This document shows positions 13,132-24,112 of a stretch of 64,000 bases of DNA, one piece after another; positions within the stretch are counted from its first letter, which is position 1, and the number at the start of each line of letters is the position of its first letter. The notes beneath the pieces are model-generated. The model was not told the DNA's origin. It did no database searches and saw nothing but the letters and a program-made list of their open reading frames with translations. The stretch covers positions 2,676,001 through 2,740,000 of the forward strand of contig BSBM01000712.1 in assembly GCA_027924585.1 (NCBI GenBank), read 5' to 3'. The position numbers and the translations under genes are program-made. Source of the DNA: Larix kaempferi. Its lineage: Eukaryota; Streptophyta; Pinopsida; Pinales; Pinaceae.

Positions 13132-14084
13132 AAGGAAAAATTGAAATGCTTTTTTACTCTTATTTGTCTTCGGAGATTTTGTTTGCTGAGTACTGGCAAT
13201 GGTGTCACTGTTGCTCAGTATAGGGTCAGTTTACGAATTTTGAATTGTTTGGAATCTATGGATTAGTGAATATAGACTTCTTAAAAACTTGCTTCAATGT
13301 GGCCAGAGAATTAAAGCGAGGTTTTACTCTGTCAAGATGTGCCAGTAATAGTCTTAAGTCGAGCAAAAGTAAAACAGTAAATGAAATTCCTCGTATTAAT
13401 TACTAGTTTTGCCACAAAGCATGTGTAAGAAAGAATTTTCAATTTTACTGATGAATAAAATATGCCCTTATTGGAGATATTTGTATACAAAGGTGACATC
13501 TGGATTGTCACCATTTAACAACAGTTACAGGGCTATCAGTAAGGATAGTCTTCATTTCCATTCTCAAAAATATGATTTTAAGGCCAATTGTCTTCTGAAA
13601 TACTTATTGGAATTGCAGTGACTCACTGAGGGAAGGATTAATGTTACTAAACCAAACAGAGAAAGTGAAGAACTATTACAAACTATGAAATATAAGAAGA
13701 AAAATATACTTAACCAAAAAAGATCTAGATCTTTCACCTTGAATAGAATCTGTTGATTTGCATTCAGACAAGTTTATTCGGTGCATCGATGCATTAGTCT
13801 TTAGACTTCAATATATAAGTTGACTTTGTTACAGAGGAGAACATAGAAGAGGGATTGCATCAACACGCAAGAAAACGCAGGTAGTTGGCATCTAAATGTT
13901 TAGGATCTAGAATTTTGAATTTTCTGATTATTTTGCTAAAATTTCTGACTAATTTTACATATAAATATAAATTTATATAAAAGATTGGTTGCCACGCCCT
14001 AATTCTTAAATTTGGAATGACTGCCACACCCACACCAGAACCTTTCCTGATTCTGATACTTCCCCACAGTTCCTGTAACCTTAG
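13132..14084. other. Downstream flank of PPR copy 1, no gene seen
   Basis: No domain or RNA gene recognised. The 3' flank shared with PPR copies 2 and 3 stops close to 14085, so this stretch is private to copy 1 and lies beyond a duplication or rearrangement breakpoint. Confidence 0.4.
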
Positions 14085-14192
14085 GTTAAACGCCTCTCTT
14101 TGTACAAAGGTATTATACTCTATTTAACAAAGTAATAGTATGCACATATTAGTTTGAAAGAATAAACATATTTGTTGCTGGGTTCAACTGCA
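14085..14192 (-). repeat. Conserved 3' flank of PPR copy 1 (short version)
   Basis: About 100 bases directly beyond the stop codon match the corresponding flanks of PPR copy 2 (about 26965-27061) and copy 3 (about 40460-40577), sharing GCCTC/ACCTC, a TATTATACTCT-like word and TTAGTTTGAAAG. Probably 3' UTR. Beyond this point copy 1 no longer resembles the others. Confidence 0.6.
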
Positions 14193-16313
14193 TCACCAGT
14201 AATCTCCACAAGAACACAATCCATCCTTAAAGTGGTGGAAACGGTTAACATCCCTCACAATAATTTCTCGCGCAACAATCTTGGAGATGAACTTAATGGC
14301 ATTGTGGCAGTCACTACACACGCGAAGGTTCTTCATGATACGAATGGGGTTGCCTGGGCTTGTGCTGATAACCCCAAAAGCAATGGCCAACTTCTCACTG
14401 TGACTGGATAGCACGTTTTCCTTGGCCCCCTTCTCGAGATCTTGAAGCACAAGATTTGTGTTAGGCACAAATCCTGCCTCCTTTATTTTCGCATACAAGC
14501 TTTCCAATGCTGCATAAATGTTTTCAGTGTGAGGATGGGTTCTGTCTCCCACGAGGAATCTATGAACCTCTCTATTTACCTCAATCAAACTACATCCTGG
14601 TTGCTTCTTTATTTCTCTCTCTTTCATCATTGTCCACAACTTTGTTGCATCCTCCCACCTGCCTGCCTCAGAATAGATGTTTGACAACAGTACATAAGAT
14701 CCAGCATTGTTTGGTTCTAATTCAAAAAGGTGTTTTGCTGCTTGTTCTCCCAGCTCAATACTGTGGTGAATTCTACAGGCCCCAAGCAAGGAACCCCACA
14801 CTGCAGCGTCAGGCTCTAATGGCATCTTTTTGATAATGCCATGTGCTTCATCTAGATGCCCAGCACGCCCAAGAAGGTCAACCAAGCATGCATAATGATC
14901 CAGTTTAGGTGAAAGGCCATAATCCGACCTCATGCACTCAAAGTATTGCCAGCCCTTGTCTACTAACCCTGCATGAGAGCAGGCAGTCAAAATACCAACT
15001 AAGGTGCTATGATTTGGCTTTGTGCCTGTCTCTTGCATTTGGGAAAAAAGAGCAAGAGCATCCTCACCATGTCCATGAACTCCATATCCCAAAATCATTG
15101 CGTTCCATGTGACCACATCTCGACTAGACATCTTGTCAAAAACTTGTCTAGCCATGCCTATATGCCCACATTTGGCATAAATGTCTAAAAGCCCAGTGCT
15201 CACAGCAATACGAGATTCAAATTCACTTCTTATTACATAACCATGTATCTGCTTACCTTGTTCCAGAGCCAATAAATCCGTACAAGCAGGCAGAATACTA
15301 ACCATGGTGATTGAGTTAGGTTTTATGCCCTGGACTTGCATTTCACTGAAAGATGCCAATGCTTCAAGTGGTTGACCATTCTGGAAATAACCAGCAATGA
15401 TTGCATTCCATGACACAACATTTCGCACAGGCATTCTTTCAAACCATTTCTGAGCAATGGCAACATTTCCACATTTAGCATATATGTTTACAAGTCCATT
15501 GCCCACAAAAACATTATAATGAAGTCCACTTCTTATTACATAACCATGGATCTGCTTACCTTGTTCCAGAGCCAATAAATCTGCACAAGCAGGCAGAACA
15601 CTAACCATGGTGAATGCGTCAGGTTTTATACCTTGGACTTGCATTTCATTGAAGAATGCCAGTGCTTCATAGGGGTGCTCATTCTGGGAATAACCAGCGA
15701 TCATTGCATTCCATGACACAAGATCTCGTTCAGGCATTCTGTCAAACACTTGGTATGCATTCTCTAAACTCCTACATTTGACATACATTGACAGAAGCGC
15801 AGTACCCACAAATACGTCCGACTCAAATCCCATTGCGATAATATCTTCATGAATCTTCCTGCCCGCCTGGAGATCTGACAGGCTACCACATGCATTGATT
15901 ACAGAAATAAATACCAACTTGTCCGGCTTTATGCCTGCGCGTTTCATTTGATAATACAGCCTCAGCGCCTTGTCGCAGAAGCCGTTCTTTACATAATCTC
16001 TAACCATGCCTTTCCATGAGAAAGCATTTTGTTGTTGGTGTGTGTCGGTTCGTGTGTATTGGTTGTGGTTGCCATCTGCGCTGGCGACTGCCGTAGCTTC
16101 TCTCTTTTCCTTCACTTCATTCCTAACTGCTGCTGCAACTGTTGGAGCGGGTGCCCGACAATGCCCATAAAAATTAAAATAAGGATGATAAGAATCAGTA
16201 TTTAAGGCTAAGGGTAAATGCAGATGCCTGTGAATATTGTATTTATGGAAGGAAGTTTCAATGGGAGATGGAGACACTGATAAAGAACATGGGGAAAATC
16301 GCGACAGATCCAT
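14193..16313 (-). CDS. DYW-type PPR protein, copy 1 (706 aa), putative organellar C-to-U RNA editing factor
   Basis: Intronless, 706 residues. An N-terminal region of about 90 residues, poor in acidic residues, could be an organelle transit peptide (inference). PPR motifs run from about residue 95 (FSWKGMVRDYVKNG) to about 500 in P-L-S triplets; each VSWNAMIAGY-like start recurs every 101 residues (201, 302, 403). E/E+ motifs follow (about 504-600, with WGSLLGACRIH and PGCSLIEVN). The C-terminal DYW domain keeps the deaminase signature: HSE (638-640), CSDCH (Cys666, Cys669), and a tail with HH at 693-694, CSC at 700-702 and DYW at 704-706. Known members bind one or a few organellar transcripts through the PPR tract and deaminate a target cytidine. 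The target cannot be predicted by eye. The chosen ATG aligns with the MDL start of the two paralogues; stop TGA at 14193-14195. Appears fully intact. Confidence 0.93.
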   Translation of the reverse strand: MDLSRFSPCSLSVSPSPIETSFHKYNIHRHLHLPLALNTDSYHPYFNFYGHCRAPAPTVAAAVRNEVKEKREATAVASADGNHNQYTRTDTHQQQNAFSWKGMVRDYVKNGFCDKALRLYYQMKRAGIKPDKLVFISVINACGSLSDLQAGRKIHEDIIAMGFESDVFVGTALLSMYVKCRSLENAYQVFDRMPERDLVSWNAMIAGYSQNEHPYEALAFFNEMQVQGIKPDAFTMVSVLPACADLLALEQGKQIHGYVIRSGLHYNVFVGNGLVNIYAKCGNVAIAQKWFERMPVRNVVSWNAIIAGYFQNGQPLEALASFSEMQVQGIKPNSITMVSILPACTDLLALEQGKQIHGYVIRSEFESRIAVSTGLLDIYAKCGHIGMARQVFDKMSSRDVVTWNAMILGYGVHGHGEDALALFSQMQETGTKPNHSTLVGILTACSHAGLVDKGWQYFECMRSDYGLSPKLDHYACLVDLLGRAGHLDEAHGIIKKMPLEPDAAVWGSLLGACRIHHSIELGEQAAKHLFELEPNNAGSYVLLSNIYSEAGRWEDATKLWTMMKEREIKKQPGCSLIEVNREVHRFLVGDRTHPHTENIYAALESLYAKIKEAGFVPNTNLVLQDLEKGAKENVLSSHSEKLAIAFGVISTSPGNPIRIMKNLRVCSDCHNAIKFISKIVAREIIVRDVNRFHHFKDGLCSCGDYW

Positions 16314-16532
16314 CCTCCACGAGGGAAACAGGGAAAGCGGAGGCCTAAGATAAGACTATCACTCTTCACACTAATTTCTCTGCGCCACAAACATCTTTAC
16401 CAGTTCGGAATTCACGCAGATAGTATTTGTTTGAAGATTAATTTTTTTGTATTTCAGAATAGCTCCCATCCCCGTTCGTAATGAATCAATATTGTAATTG
16501 TCTACACTCTTTAGTAGAATGAGAAGTGGTGT
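16314..16532 (-). promoter_or_regulatory. 5' flank of PPR copy 1, shared with copy 2
   Basis: About 130 bases upstream of the ATG resemble the same interval upstream of PPR copy 2 (28891-29010), for example ACCATCACT/ACTATCACT and a GTTTGTTTGAA-like word. PPR copy 3 does not share it. Probably 5' UTR or promoter-proximal DNA; no TATA box assigned. Confidence 0.4.
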
Positions 16533-16658
16533 GGTGATACTTGTAGAATATTCTTTTTTTCAATGAAGTGGCGTACCGGCGCGCGCCCGGAGGCGAAGGC
16601 GCCTCAAGATCACATGGCAAGGGGTCGATCCGGGGTGGGGAAGGTGATACTCGTAGAA
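16533..16658 (-). mobile_element. SINE-like insert (94 bp) with 16-bp target-site duplications
   Basis: A 16-base direct repeat, GGTGATACTYGTAGAA, at 16533-16548 and 16643-16658 (one T/C mismatch) brackets a 94-bp insert at 16549-16642. Read on the minus strand the insert starts GC-rich, contains a GGATCGACCCC word loosely like a tRNA-type B box, and ends in an A-rich tail (T run at about 16554-16560 on +). This is the structure of a short retroposon copied by LINE machinery. The insert is far richer in G and C than its surroundings. The SINE family is not identified; it may be a truncated copy. Confidence 0.65.
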
Positions 16659-16659
16659 C

Positions 16660-18300
16660 TTATGAGTGCACGGTGATTAAAGATCGCATTGTTCACCTTC
16701 TTTTGGATCATTAGGGAAGCCAATCTTATTTCCTCCTTAACCTAAGAAAGTTTGAACCACAACTCACTCCATTTTGATTAACATAATGACTCACATATCT
16801 TGGTTACACATTGCAATGCTATCGACCATGGAAGCCAATCTCATTTCCTCCTTAACCTTTGAAAGTTTGAACCACTACCCACTCCATCTTGACTAACATA
16901 ATGATTCACGTATCTTGGTTACACATTGCATTGCTATCACCTTTGCCATCAAACACTTTTAGGATAAGTCCAATGTGATGTCATTCCTTTGGACTACAAT
17001 ACGAGTGCATGGTGATTAAAGATCTCACATTGTTCACCTTCTTTTGGACCATGGAAGCCAATCTCATTTCCTCCTTAACCTTTGAAAGTTTGAACCACTA
17101 CCCACTCCATCTAGACTAACATAATGACTCACGTATCTTGGTTACACATTGCCATGCTATCACCTTTGCCATCAAACACTATTAGGATAAGTCGAATGTG
17201 ATGCCATTCCTTTGGACTACTCACACCTCATTCTTAGCTTCCCCTATCAACATGATCGCTATGTAGTCTATGATGGGCATCTTAATACTTACACACTATG
17301 CCTTCGGGATGAAACCTATAAACTACATGTTGTTAACACTCTCTCGCACTGGTATCTCTAGTAAATCCATTGTTAAATAGGTCTCACTTAGCAAATGTTT
17401 CTCTTTGTATTGTCCACCTTGTCAAAGAGGATATATACATGCCCCTTCCCTAGCCACTGATCTATGGACTCTATTAGATAACTATGCTAATGTCTTTCCG
17501 ATTCAACCTACCTTCACTCTCCTTATGTCATTAGTCATTCAATCAACCTTGTCTAGAGTGCTTCACTATCCAATGCTCTTGCATACTGTCTATCCCCTCT
17601 TGAGAGTTCTCAGATCAAATGACAAGTCCAATAACAGTTGGATACCAGGTGTATCCAACCTAGTCATCTCCATATTTCCCCCTTCTTTTTGTCATTTAAA
17701 AATAAGAGCAACATGAATGGTTCCTTGTTGCAAACTATTGGGCCCTTAATAATATTATAGTAAAGAACCATTATCATTTACACGGTGCCAAATATTTCAC
17801 TAAATTTAATCTCATGTTTGTGTACCACCAAGTTCAGATGAATTCAAACGGAAGTTAGAAAATTTCTTTTAAGACCAAATTTGACTTGTATGAATCATTG
17901 GTCATGTTGCTTGGCTAGACCAAGGACCCCACGACATTTATGCATCCAATTAATGATGTTTTCCAACAACATTTGGGTCACTTTGTGATCATTTACCTAG
18001 ACGATATTTTGATTTTCAACGAGAGTTGGCATAACCATATGGAACATGTGTATCAAGTTTTTTATTTCCTCTAATGGCACCAATTTCAAATCAAGTGCCA
18101 AAAATCTACCTTAAGATAGGACAAGATTTCTTATTTAGGCTTCCTAGTTGTCCAACAAGGGATCTGGGTAGATCCACAACATGTAAAGGCCCTTCTTCAT
18201 TGGGAAACACCGTCTTCAACCACTATTTTAATAGTCTTATTTTTTTTATCACAAAACCATTCAAGGATTTTTAGAACTTATCCACCCTCTTCATCAAGTG
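16660..18300 (+). mobile_element. Ty3/gypsy remnant with triplicated protease segment, linker and RT (+)
   Basis: Three copies of a protease-derived segment begin at about 16715, 16830 and 17053 (GGAAGCCAATCT; translated DHGSQSHF, from the retropepsin active-site region). The last copy continues in frame into ECDAIPLDYSHLIL and YQHDRYVVYDGHLNTYTL (about 17195-17290), then the pre-RT segment LLDNYANVFP (about 17465-17500), then RT with GAKYFTKFNL and HQVQMN (about 17800-17845) and an intact-looking IIYLDDILIFN active site (about 17990-18025), then thumb-like sequence to about 18300. Stops and frameshifts throughout. RNase H and integrase are absent. The right end is abutted by a fragment of another element in the opposite orientation. 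Confidence 0.8.
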
Positions 18301-18323
18301 GAAAATCAACCATAGGTTTGTTG

Positions 18324-18341
18324 GACACAACTTGTTGTGTC
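18324..18341. repeat. 18-bp near-perfect palindrome
   Basis: GACACAAC, two spacer bases, GTTGTGTC: 8-bp arms that match perfectly. It lies between the RT remnant and the primer-binding-site-like sequence. Probably incidental. Confidence 0.6.
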
Positions 18342-18410
18342 CTCAATTGGTCCAATAGCACCGTTGGGATGACAAGAAACTCCCTCAAGAACTGTCTGAT
18401 AAAACTTTGA

Positions 18411-18424
18411 CTCTGATACCATAC
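18411..18424 (-). promoter_or_regulatory. Primer-binding-site-like sequence of a minus-strand LTR element
   Basis: On the minus strand this reads TGGTATCAGAGTC, the usual plant retrotransposon primer-binding site complementary to initiator methionine tRNA. On its right the + strand starts TGTGACGTCC, consistent with the inner end (CA on the minus strand) of a 5' LTR, separated by only a few bases. Confidence 0.55.
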
Positions 18425-20060
18425 TGTGACGTCCTTGGCCACCTCCATAACTCTTCGAGGTATTAGGCGATGTTATTCAACTACACATACATCTTTGTCT
18501 TCTTCCTCTTTTCATTGTTCGTCGGGTCCCTTCTCTATCAACATTCCAAACCTTATCGACTATGATCTATTGACTTCTCCTTTATCAGGAACCCTCGTGC
18601 GTACTTGCAACATGGATCTCTAATTATCCATTCTCAATGCGATGACTTCTAGTGAACTATCTCTGATGAGGCCCTTCCCAATGCATTGGATCAGAAATCC
18701 CATCAAGCTTTGCCTATCGGTTTTTCCCTTTGCCTATCGGTTTTTCCCCAATCCTCGCACATCCTCTATTTGATAGCCTACCTTCAATGACGCATCAATG
18801 ATTACATCGGTCCGATACATCATCAAACTTCACACTTCGAGTATCTCCCACATACATACTCATGATATATCTTTTCCAATACGATATTGGAACCCAATCC
18901 ATCGGCCATCCCCACATGCTCTATCAAATTTTTTCTCCGAAGGCCTAACTCCAATGAGGCATCTCCAATGCTATCAGGTTCGACACATCAAACTTCACTT
19001 TCTTGGGATCCTCCGCTTGCACCCTTAACATAAATCTCCAATAACATATCTCTGATGGGGCTCTTCCCAACACATCGGGTCCCTATCCATTGGGATCCTC
19101 ATTCCATTGAAACTTCTCACATATTCCCTCAGCCACACTTCATGCTAGATGCAATCTGATAGACTTATTGGACTTTGGGCATCGACTACCATTGCGATGA
19201 ACCTTCGAGGGTGAAATTCCGATGAACCCTTTCTGATAGACTATACTTAGTTGTTTTTGGGGTTCTAATAAAGATTGAATGATAGCTTCCTTAGCAAACT
19301 AATCTCGATTTCCAGGGTCCTTGGGTCCTTCTAGGCCACTCATTGATCTCTATGATTGAAATTTGAATGTATGCATGATTTACTCTTACCCGCAATTACA
19401 ATTATTGTTACTCATGCAATAATACCATTCTACATGCCATTAAGCAAAGCTAGAAGTAAATAAGCTAGACTACATAATCAACTTCAATACATGCTATCCA
19501 AACCTTTACAGACTTTAACATCAACATTTTCCTATTCATAAACCATTTGAAACAACGAAATAATTCCATTCAACATTAATTTATGAAGCAGTGAAATCAA
19601 CAGGACACATCCAGTGAATACTTATATTAACGAATTCTTTCCCAAGTAATTGACTGCACAAGAGCAACGTTCCACCCAACCATAGGCATTATGTCTAGCA
19701 TATACTCTTTATGTTGAGAGCCCATTCTCGAGCTAGAAACGATTTGGAGATAGCCTATTGGGCCTCTTCAAAACTCTAGTTATTGACCACTTTGAAAGGA
19801 TCTGCTTGATACAAAGGTAGTAGGCCAACAGGTCTCTTTGAAAAATGGCCCATCAAGCGCTTTTTGAAGATGTGCTTGATGTAAGAGAAAAGACCTTCAG
19901 GTCTTCTTTTGAAGTTCCATCCAACTCTGAAATCAACAAAACAAGGCCATGAGCCCTATTTGAAGTTAATACTTCAAACCTAAACCCCCAGTTTCTAGGT
20001 ATACTTCTAATTGTACCATTCTTGCCTTAGCAACATGTTTTGGACGGTGCTTGCATCATA
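18425..20060 (-). mobile_element. Probable 5' LTR fragment of a minus-strand element; outer end unresolved
   Basis: The inner end is placed by the adjacent primer-binding site. Inside are diverged repeats of a CTCTGATGAGGCCCTTCCCAA-like word (about 18662, 18950, 19050) and a perfect 20-bp tandem duplication at 18708-18747. The outer end could not be fixed. No coding domain seen. Only about 100 bases of internal sequence survive to the left, so this is an orphan LTR piece. Confidence 0.35.
18708..18747. repeat. Perfect 20-bp tandem duplication
   Basis: CTTTGCCTATCGGTTTTTCC occurs twice back to back without mismatch, within the presumed LTR fragment. Looks recent. Confidence 0.9.
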
Positions 20061-20555
20061 TGGATTGTAATGCCCTACACTCTGATTCCATTTATATGTT
20101 GTACATGAATTTTGGATATACACTAAATTAGAATAATATATGTACATTTCATAATTTGGATTATTAGGATACGTATGATGTATGTGCATGCCAAATACAT
20201 TCCCACACCTTGCACGCATGCACTAGTATGCTTATTGATTATAATATATGATAATGAAACTTATGTGGATCATTGATCATGTGTTTTATAATTAAGTTAG
20301 GTAATTGATAAAAGGTTTAATAATGTTGTTAGAATGTTGTTAGGGTTGAAGGTTTGGTAGGGTCAAGGATAAGTCTTCCTTGGACAAGGAAGTACACTTT
20401 GGATATTTTGGAGAGATTCTATATGTTGGATTGAAACCCTTAGCCACACCCATGTTATCAAATTGAAGGTCACTTGTGATGATGATGTTGATTTGGTTGA
20501 TCCTTCATTGTGTAATGGTTGATTGGATCCTTGATTTATCTTGTGAATACTAGCC
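20061..20555. other. No gene seen
   Basis: AT-rich DNA between the LTR fragment and the Ty1/copia remnant. No motif recognised; it may hold an eroded RT of the copia element, but I could not read one. Confidence 0.35.
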
Positions 20556-21170
20556 TAGATATTTGTTGTTCTAAGAACACAAGGAGTCAGTTTATGGTTG
20601 CTCCGTAGGAGACACATTGGGTGGTTGTGAAGCATGTGCTTAGGTATCTAAGAGGTGTAATTCATTGTGGCATTAGGTATATAGGAGATGTCAAACTATT
20701 ACTCCATGGATTTTGTGATTCAAATTGGGCTAGAGACATTGATTCTTGGAAGAGCACTTAAGGATTTTGTTTTAGCTTGGGGTTGTGGTTGATATCTTGG
20801 TTTAGCAGGAAGAAGGAACAATTGCACTTAGTTCAGCAGAGACATAGTACATAGCATCATGTTCAACAAATTTGAGGTAGCATGGCATCATAAACTAGTG
20901 GTTAAGCTTGGATATATGTGGTTGGAGCCAATACTTATGTATTGTGACAATTAGAGTCGTATCAAACTCTCTAAAAATCCTATTTTCATTATTTCTCTAA
21001 GAACATTCACTATCATTTCCTAAGAGATGATGTACAAGAAATTGTTGTAGCTCTTGATTATATTCCTACAAAGTTATAGGTTGTTGACACTTTGACAAAG
21101 CCCTTAACCAAAGGGAAGTTTGAGATACTGAGGGAGAAGACTACTTTGGTGAAAACACTTTCCTCGTAAA
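20556..21170 (+). mobile_element. Ty1/copia RNase H and C-terminal remnant
   Basis: Translation gives HWVVVKHVLRYLRGVIHCGI, GFCDSNWARDIDSWKST, ISWFSRKKEQ and, near the end, HYHFLRDDVQE followed by DYIPTK and VDTLTKPLTKGKF, the standard C-terminal signature of Ty1/copia polyproteins. Several stops. It is followed by about 300 bases of non-coding DNA, a purine tract and an LTR with matching orientation, so this is the 3' end of one element. Confidence 0.85.
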
Positions 21171-21464
21171 AGAGTGTTAGCTTTTGGGGTTACTTCGAAA
21201 GTGTTTACACCGTGCTTGGGAGTGCTTCATGTTGTGTGGGGTGCACGGTGTATGAATGAAGCTTGGTTGTTTTGTGATGAACATATACATTGAAGTTGGG
21301 TTGTTCTTGGATTGTTAGACCTTGTGTGGGTGCTTATGTGGAATTATTCTTTGAAGCACTGGAGACCTACACAATTTGGTGACTCCCTCATGCAGTGCAC
21401 ACATGGATGATGGTTGCTTTCTTAGGAGAATAAAATTTTTGGGTGGAAGAACGTTGGGCATCCT

Positions 21465-21473
21465 AGAAGAGGG
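21465..21473 (+). promoter_or_regulatory. Polypurine tract
   Basis: AGAAGAGGG immediately precedes an LTR starting TGTTGAG. This is where plus-strand DNA synthesis is primed in LTR retrotransposons. Confidence 0.6.
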
Positions 21474-22288
21474 TGTTGAGTCCTAAATGTCATTAGGACA
21501 CTTGGTCTCTTACATGGAGGCTTGCACTTGACTTGATGATACTTCGGTTGAGGGAGTGATCATGTAGATGGGGTGGACTTGAAGGAGAACATGGCTTAGG
21601 AGGAGCATTGGAGATTTGGAGGCTTGTGGGGGTGGATCATTGTACCTTGCTTGTGGAGCATTTACCCTCGGAGCATTGTTTGTTAGACATCATTACCTTA
21701 GATATTGAAATGTGTCATTTGGAGAGGAGCACTTCACATGTGTGGACCTATTTGATAGGTTGCTTGTGGTGGAAATGATCCACTTCATGTTGTATATCTC
21801 CCTTACCTCTCATATAAATAGAGGAAGGAGACAGTCATTCTCATACCATCTTGATCATTTTACTTGCTACTTGTACTTATTCTTTCTTGATCTCTCATGC
21901 TTGAGTTAGCGATGTGAGACTAGGATGAACTTGTCCGTAAGTGCTCTTTTTCATGTATTTTCTCTCTTTGTATTAGGCGCTAAGGTTTTTTGAGGAAATT
22001 TAAGAGAAATGCTAGGGTTAGGATTTTACTTTAAGGAGACAAGAAGTTAGGGTTTATGATAAAGTCTAGAAAGGAAAAAGAATCATCTGAGCTTGTAGCT
22101 CTTGCGAGAGAATATGTCTAGGGTTTTATGGCATTAATGAGTGCTTGTTGTGGAGAAGAGAGAAGCAGAGGCCTTGTACACTTGTGGGATGTAAGCGTAG
22201 GTTCCAAGGAGGATCTTTGGTGGAAAGGCCAACTTTGATTAGGTGTGAATCCTAGCTAGCAGAAGTTTGTAGCTAGTGTTTTTATGGT

Positions 22289-22958
22289 TTCCGTAGCTAG
22301 GGTTTGGAGAGTTTGAGATTGTACTATCTTGTGATAAGTTGTGAGTATTTACATGTACTTCATCTCTTATGTTAGTTTTTACTTGTTTAGCATAATAACA
22401 TTAAACAATCTAATCAGTAAAAGAAAGACAAGCACAACAGACACAAAGAACACAAAATTTCTCTCGGGGAAACCACAAGGGAGAAAACCTTGGCAAAACT
22501 TCCTCAATATAGAATTCACCAAGTACAAGATAAAACCCCAAGACAAAACAACTTCTCTCCTTCACTTGTGTGAACTTCTCTCTCTCTTATGCGAACTTCA
22601 GTGAGTGAGATGAGTGATTCAAATGAGCAACTCAACCTCCTATTTATATTCTTCAGTTGAGATGACTTTTTCCTCAACAAGGCTGACTTGTCCTAACTGA
22701 CCGGGCCGACTTGTCAATTACATAATATAATATTCTTCTCTGGGTTCTTCTAGGCCGACACAAGTCCTAGGGTTTACATTGACTCTTTCAATGACTATTT
22801 ACATTATCAATTACATCAATGACATCTCCCGAAGGAGGAATACAATAATACAATAGACAAGTACATTTAGAATATCTTCCGTAGCTAGGGTTTGGAGAGT
22901 TTGAGTTTGTACTATCTTGTGAAAAGTTGTGAGTATTTACATGTGCTTCATCTCTTAT
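22289..22958. repeat. 82-bp direct repeats flanking a nested insert
   Basis: 22289-22370 and 22877-22958 are nearly identical (TTCCGTAGCTAGGG to CATCTCTTAT, a handful of substitutions). They bracket 506 bases. An 82-bp duplication is much longer than the 5-bp target duplication of an LTR element, so it must have another origin. Confidence 0.85.
22371..22876 (-). mobile_element. Nested LTR-like segment, minus orientation
   Basis: Read on the minus strand it has a TATA box GAATATAAATAGG (22639-22651 on +) and, downstream, the GGTTTTCTCCC and GTGGTTTCCCCGAGAG words typical of plant copia LTR R-U5 regions (about 22460-22500). No internal coding sequence, so probably a solo LTR. Exact ends uncertain. 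Confidence 0.5.
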
Positions 22959-23051
22959 ATATTAATGAAGTGGTTTAGTTGACTAATCATTGTATACTTG
23001 CAAATTTGATGTTCAGCTTATGTTGTTACCTTGATTGAGTAATTTCCAACA

Positions 23052-24112
23052 GTTGTTGTTCATGTTGATTTGACATAACACATGGTTGAAAATGTTGTGA
23101 GAGTTAACAAATGTGTTGAAGATAAGAGGACATATTTACCACTATAAATCTTTAGCAATAAAGTTATTTCATATATATTACATGCAAGAGAAAGTGTGTC
23201 ATAAGGGTTGTAACTCATTGACAATAAAGTACACTTGTTTGGTATCTTTTCTCTTGAGTTTCTTAGTGATTGCACTAAGGTGAAATGAAGTATTCACTAT
23301 TGTTCACTGCCACAATTAAATACTTCAGATCAGCCTTAAGGCTAAAATCTCTAAGGGATTAGATCCAAGAAAACTTTAGTGAGAGGTGAAATTTCTGAAT
23401 TTGCAATAAAAGTCATATACAATTTTTTTTTATAGTGTTGTATTTGGAAAACGAGAAATCAATTCATATTCACAAGCATACAGCACCGTGCCTTTTACTT
23501 AGTACGGCTCCCTAATATGTGCCAATTTGCACTTGCAAATCTAGGTGTAGAAGAGAAAGGTGGAGAAAGGTGGAGATAAATATGGTGCACCTACCCCAAT
23601 GTATGGTTTTTAGGCCTTGGCACCATGCATGATGAACAAGACCCTCATTGATGAGCACTTGCTGCCCATTCATCTCATTCTTGATTGTTTATTGGTTTTC
23701 TCTCTCAATACAAAGCTATTTGAGTTGTTTATGAGAACCAAGAGTGGGATACGATATGGCCTCCAACTTGTCCTTGAATTCTTGGAGTTTGATGAGTCTT
23801 TGACTATATCATTGGCCATCTTCAACACATAGTGTCTTTAGGAGCCCAAGCAAGCTAACACTAGATAGGATCTTATCCTAGTTAACCTAACCCTACAATA
23901 GAGGTGTGGGGGCAACTAGGGATGGAATTTGATGGACAAATTGCCCGTCACGAGGCAATTTGCTTGTCATGAGGCAATTTGCCCCTCAAATATGGTCAAA
24001 AATTTCCCAATGCCCATCAAAAATCTTTGTTGAAATGTCTAAACATTGGAGAAATGGTATATAACCATCAATTTTGATGGGACAGTTGGATTTGAAATTC
24101 CAACCATGGGGC
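23052..24112. other. No gene seen
   Basis: Short frames only (such as 23617-23832 on +, unrecognised). A GAGGCAATTTGC word is duplicated at about 23952 and 23971. Possibly the host DNA beyond the copia element. Confidence 0.35.

Larger units (their letters stand above)
21474..23051 (+). mobile_element. 3' LTR of the Ty1/copia element (1.58 kb including a nested insert)
   Basis: Starts TGTTG after the purine tract and ends CCAACA at 23051, giving matched inverted ends TGTTG...CAACA. An ATATAAATAG TATA box lies at 21812-21821. The LTR is interrupted at 22371-22876 by a second LTR-like segment in the opposite orientation, so its own length is about 1.07 kb (less one copy of a flanking duplication). 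The 5' mate lies outside or has been lost. Confidence 0.65.

Noticed and set aside
14507-14833. Plus-strand frames opposite PPR copy 1
   Set aside because: Antisense shadows of the PPR coding sequence; equivalent shadows appear opposite copies 2 and 3.
22641-22650. TATA-like word as a host promoter
   Set aside because: It sits in an LTR-like segment with U5-type sequence on the same strand and no host coding sequence follows.
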